Positions 4,139 to 5,057 of a DNA stretch of 5,057 bases are shown here, in pieces (the first letter of the stretch is position 1; each line of letters begins with the position of its first letter). The DNA is from CAYRKQ01 sp964424985 (lineage in GTDB: Bacteria; Patescibacteriota; Saccharimonadia; Saccharimonadales; UBA7683): positions 1 to 5,057 of the forward strand of contig CAYRKQ010000033.1 in assembly GCA_964424985.1 (NCBI GenBank), read 5' to 3'. A model generated the notes under the pieces. It was not told where the DNA came from, made no database searches, and saw only the letters and a list, made by a program, of their open reading frames with translations. The position numbers were made by a program, and so were the translations under genes.

Positions 4139-4683
4139 TGATTGAGGGAATACATGCCCCCGACCGAAATCGTCATGGCATTGTTATCCCTCCCACTCCC
4201 GCAAAGGTCACACCCACTAAACTAGCTTTTTATCAGAAGAAGGCAATTTCCGATAGGCATCATCTGTATTTCCCTAAGGTAAGTTTCAGGGATAACGGTA
4301 GTCTTGCAAGTGAGTTCCGCGAGCACCACACGAATAGCGTGTGGCTGCCACGTTTTCAACATGATCGGCTGCATAAGCGTTACGATCCGCTTGTACGTCG
4401 ATTTCCAGATGCTCTTATGCCAGCACGAGACGTTATGGTGACATTTCTAGACGAAGTTAAGCTGCTTGACGAGCTCGGGGTATGCGTAAGTGCCATCCAG
4501 ATGATAGACGAGGCAATTTACGAAGGCCGGGTAATACATGTAAATCAAGCGCTCGAAAACCGTGAGTCAAGGCTCGGACGTGTTGGTGAAATCGTAGAGC
4601 ACAGCCAGCGATTTGAAATCGTGACGCCCTGGATAGCGCAACCGGCACTACTTTCGGCAGGAGTGGTGTTGACGACAAGCTAA
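4138..4683 (+). CDS. Putative HNH (beta-beta-alpha-metal) nuclease-like protein (181 aa)
   Basis: The middle of the protein holds RHHLYFPK (40-47), then N66 and the segment NSVWLPRFQHDRLH. The spacing N-x8-H-x3-H (N66, H75, H79) following an HH pair (H41-H42) is that of the colicin-type HNH motif, where HH, Asn and the two late His bind metal and cleave DNA. The HH-to-Asn gap is 24 residues here, longer than in colicins. No Cys4 zinc knuckle is present. The C-terminal ~100 residues look helical then beta-rich and carry no motif I know. No immunity gene or secretion signal is seen, so a toxin role is not supported. It has its own promoter and follows a 10-codon ORF whose stop overlaps this ATG. 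The CDS is confident; the nuclease assignment is an inference from residue spacing. Confidence 0.7.
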   Translation: MIEGIHAPDRNRHGIVIPPTPAKVTPTKLAFYQKKAISDRHHLYFPKVSFRDNGSLASEFREHHTNSVWLPRFQHDRLHKRYDPLVRRFPDALMPARDVMVTFLDEVKLLDELGVCVSAIQMIDEAIYEGRVIHVNQALENRESRLGRVGEIVEHSQRFEIVTPWIAQPALLSAGVVLTTS

Positions 4684-4712
4684 TTGCAAAAGTATTGTAA
4701 AACAGCTATAAT
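4684..4712 (+). promoter_or_regulatory. Promoter of the GIY-YIG gene
   Basis: TTGCAA (4684-4689), a 17-bp spacer and perfect TATAAT (4707-4712). The promoter begins just after the stop of the HNH-like gene. Predicted start near 4719, giving a leader of about 17 nt with no Shine-Dalgarno site. Confidence 0.75.
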
Positions 4713-4736
4713 CACATCTGTTGCTCTGTCAAACAT

Positions 4737-4976
4737 ATGTACTACGTCTATGTTTTAAAAAGTGATTCCACCCACAAGCGTTACATTGGACAAACGCAGA
4801 ATATTAACAAACGAATTTCTGATCATAATAACGATGAATCTAGGTACGCAAAAGGCCGGTGCCCCTGGAAGCTTGTGTATAGTGAGCGATATGGCACTAG
4901 AACAGAGGCCATATTACGAGAAAAATATCTTAAAACAGGAGTCGGTAGAGAGTTTTTAGATAGTTTGCGAAGTTGA
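4737..4976 (+). CDS. Small GIY-YIG endonuclease-domain protein, URI type (79 aa)
   Basis: This is a single-domain GIY-YIG protein of usual length for the UvrC/intron-type (URI) stand-alone group. YVYVL (3-7) stands for the GIY strand and RYIGQT (15-20) for YIG. R26 in NKRISDHN is the expected catalytic Arg, H30 follows it, and E62 in LREKYLK is the expected metal-binding Glu. Catalytic residues therefore look intact. Such proteins are thought to cut DNA in repair or selfish-element contexts, but stand-alone members are mostly uncharacterised. It has its own promoter and lies 17 nt before a tRNA gene. The start is set by the family N-terminus (MYYVYVLKS). No partner gene is evident. Confidence 0.9.
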   Translation: MYYVYVLKSDSTHKRYIGQTQNINKRISDHNNDESRYAKGRCPWKLVYSERYGTRTEAILREKYLKTGVGREFLDSLRS

Positions 4977-4983
4977 ATATGAT
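4955..4983 (+). promoter_or_regulatory. Possible promoter of tRNA-Gln
   Basis: TTTAGA (4955-4960), 17 bp, TATGAT (4978-4983). The -10 is good and the -35 poor. Predicted start ~4990, just before the tRNA. The box overlaps the end of the GIY-YIG gene. Confidence 0.35.
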
Positions 4984-4993
4984 TCTCCTTGAT

Positions 4994-5057
4994 TGGGACG
5001 TGGCCAAGTGGTAAGGCACCGGTTTTTGGTACCGGCATTCGCAGGTTCGAATCCTGC
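4994..5057 (+). tRNA. tRNA-Gln (anticodon UUG), 3' end cut by the window
   Basis: The acceptor strand TGGGACG (4994-5000) is followed by a D arm (GCC/GGC), an anticodon stem CCGGT/ACCGG with loop TTTTGGT giving anticodon TTG, a 5-nt variable region, and a T arm GCAGG-TTCGAAT-CCTGC that ends at the last base of the window. The anticodon reads CAA, glutamine. A 5' U1 is typical of bacterial tRNA-Gln, and the body closely resembles the E. coli molecule. The 3' acceptor strand (expected CGTCCCA plus discriminator) lies beyond the edge, so encoded CCA cannot be judged. Confidence 0.95.

Noticed and set aside
4457..4678. Minus-strand ORF opposite the HNH-like gene
   Set aside because: His/Arg/Leu-rich shadow translation without start signals.
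4762..5038. ORFs overlapping the GIY-YIG gene (4762-4959 plus, 4823-5038 minus)
   Set aside because: The GIY-YIG frame has clear catalytic motifs; the minus ORF also runs into the tRNA.

Overview
The window looks like bacterial chromosome using the standard code: TGA is a stop and Trp is TGG. My best guess is a Candidate Phyla Radiation / Patescibacteria-type genome, possibly Saccharibacteria. The hints are very short intergenic regions, small unrecognised proteins, a compact QueA, a 79-aa GIY-YIG protein, and start codons that mostly lack Shine-Dalgarno sites and sit just behind a -10 box. No marker gene proves this, so the assignment is an inference of moderate to low confidence.

Left part (1-2634, minus strand): a head-to-tail array of four unrecognised genes, read right to left (D 316 aa, A 120 aa, B 169 aa, C 146 aa), then the remains or start of a fifth unit at the left edge. 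The spacers after A and C carry the same ~57-bp sequence at about 85% identity, and the spacer after B keeps only its two ends. Each spacer holds ATCTG (CAGAT on the coding strand), exactly 10 nt, a -10-like hexamer, then the next ATG 6-9 nt later. D and A instead share another promoter block (TGTGCTTAA-N13-GATATACT-N7/8-ATGAGC). The proteins look dissimilar overall but share a short C-terminal hydrophobic motif. A conserved spacer between diverged proteins is the main unexplained feature of the window.

Middle (2635-4039): a divergent intergenic region, then on the plus strand a 79-aa Cys-containing protein with a textbook promoter and a strong AGGAGG site. Next is queA (tRNA queuosine synthesis), whose GTG start lies 7 nt after a TATACT box. 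queA carries a 63-bp, in-frame, two-hairpin palindromic element that encodes 21 extra residues in a variable loop. It resembles the protein-coding palindromic elements known from Rickettsia.

Right part (4040-5057): a promoter followed almost at once by a 10-codon ORF whose TGA overlaps the ATG of a 181-aa protein with a colicin-like HNH spacing (HH...N-x8-H-x3-H). Then come a separately promoted GIY-YIG endonuclease-like gene and a tRNA-Gln(UUG) cut by the window edge.

The genes do not form one obvious pathway. queA and the tRNA are housekeeping, the two nuclease-like genes sit next to the tRNA, and the left array is an accessory-looking family of unknown role.
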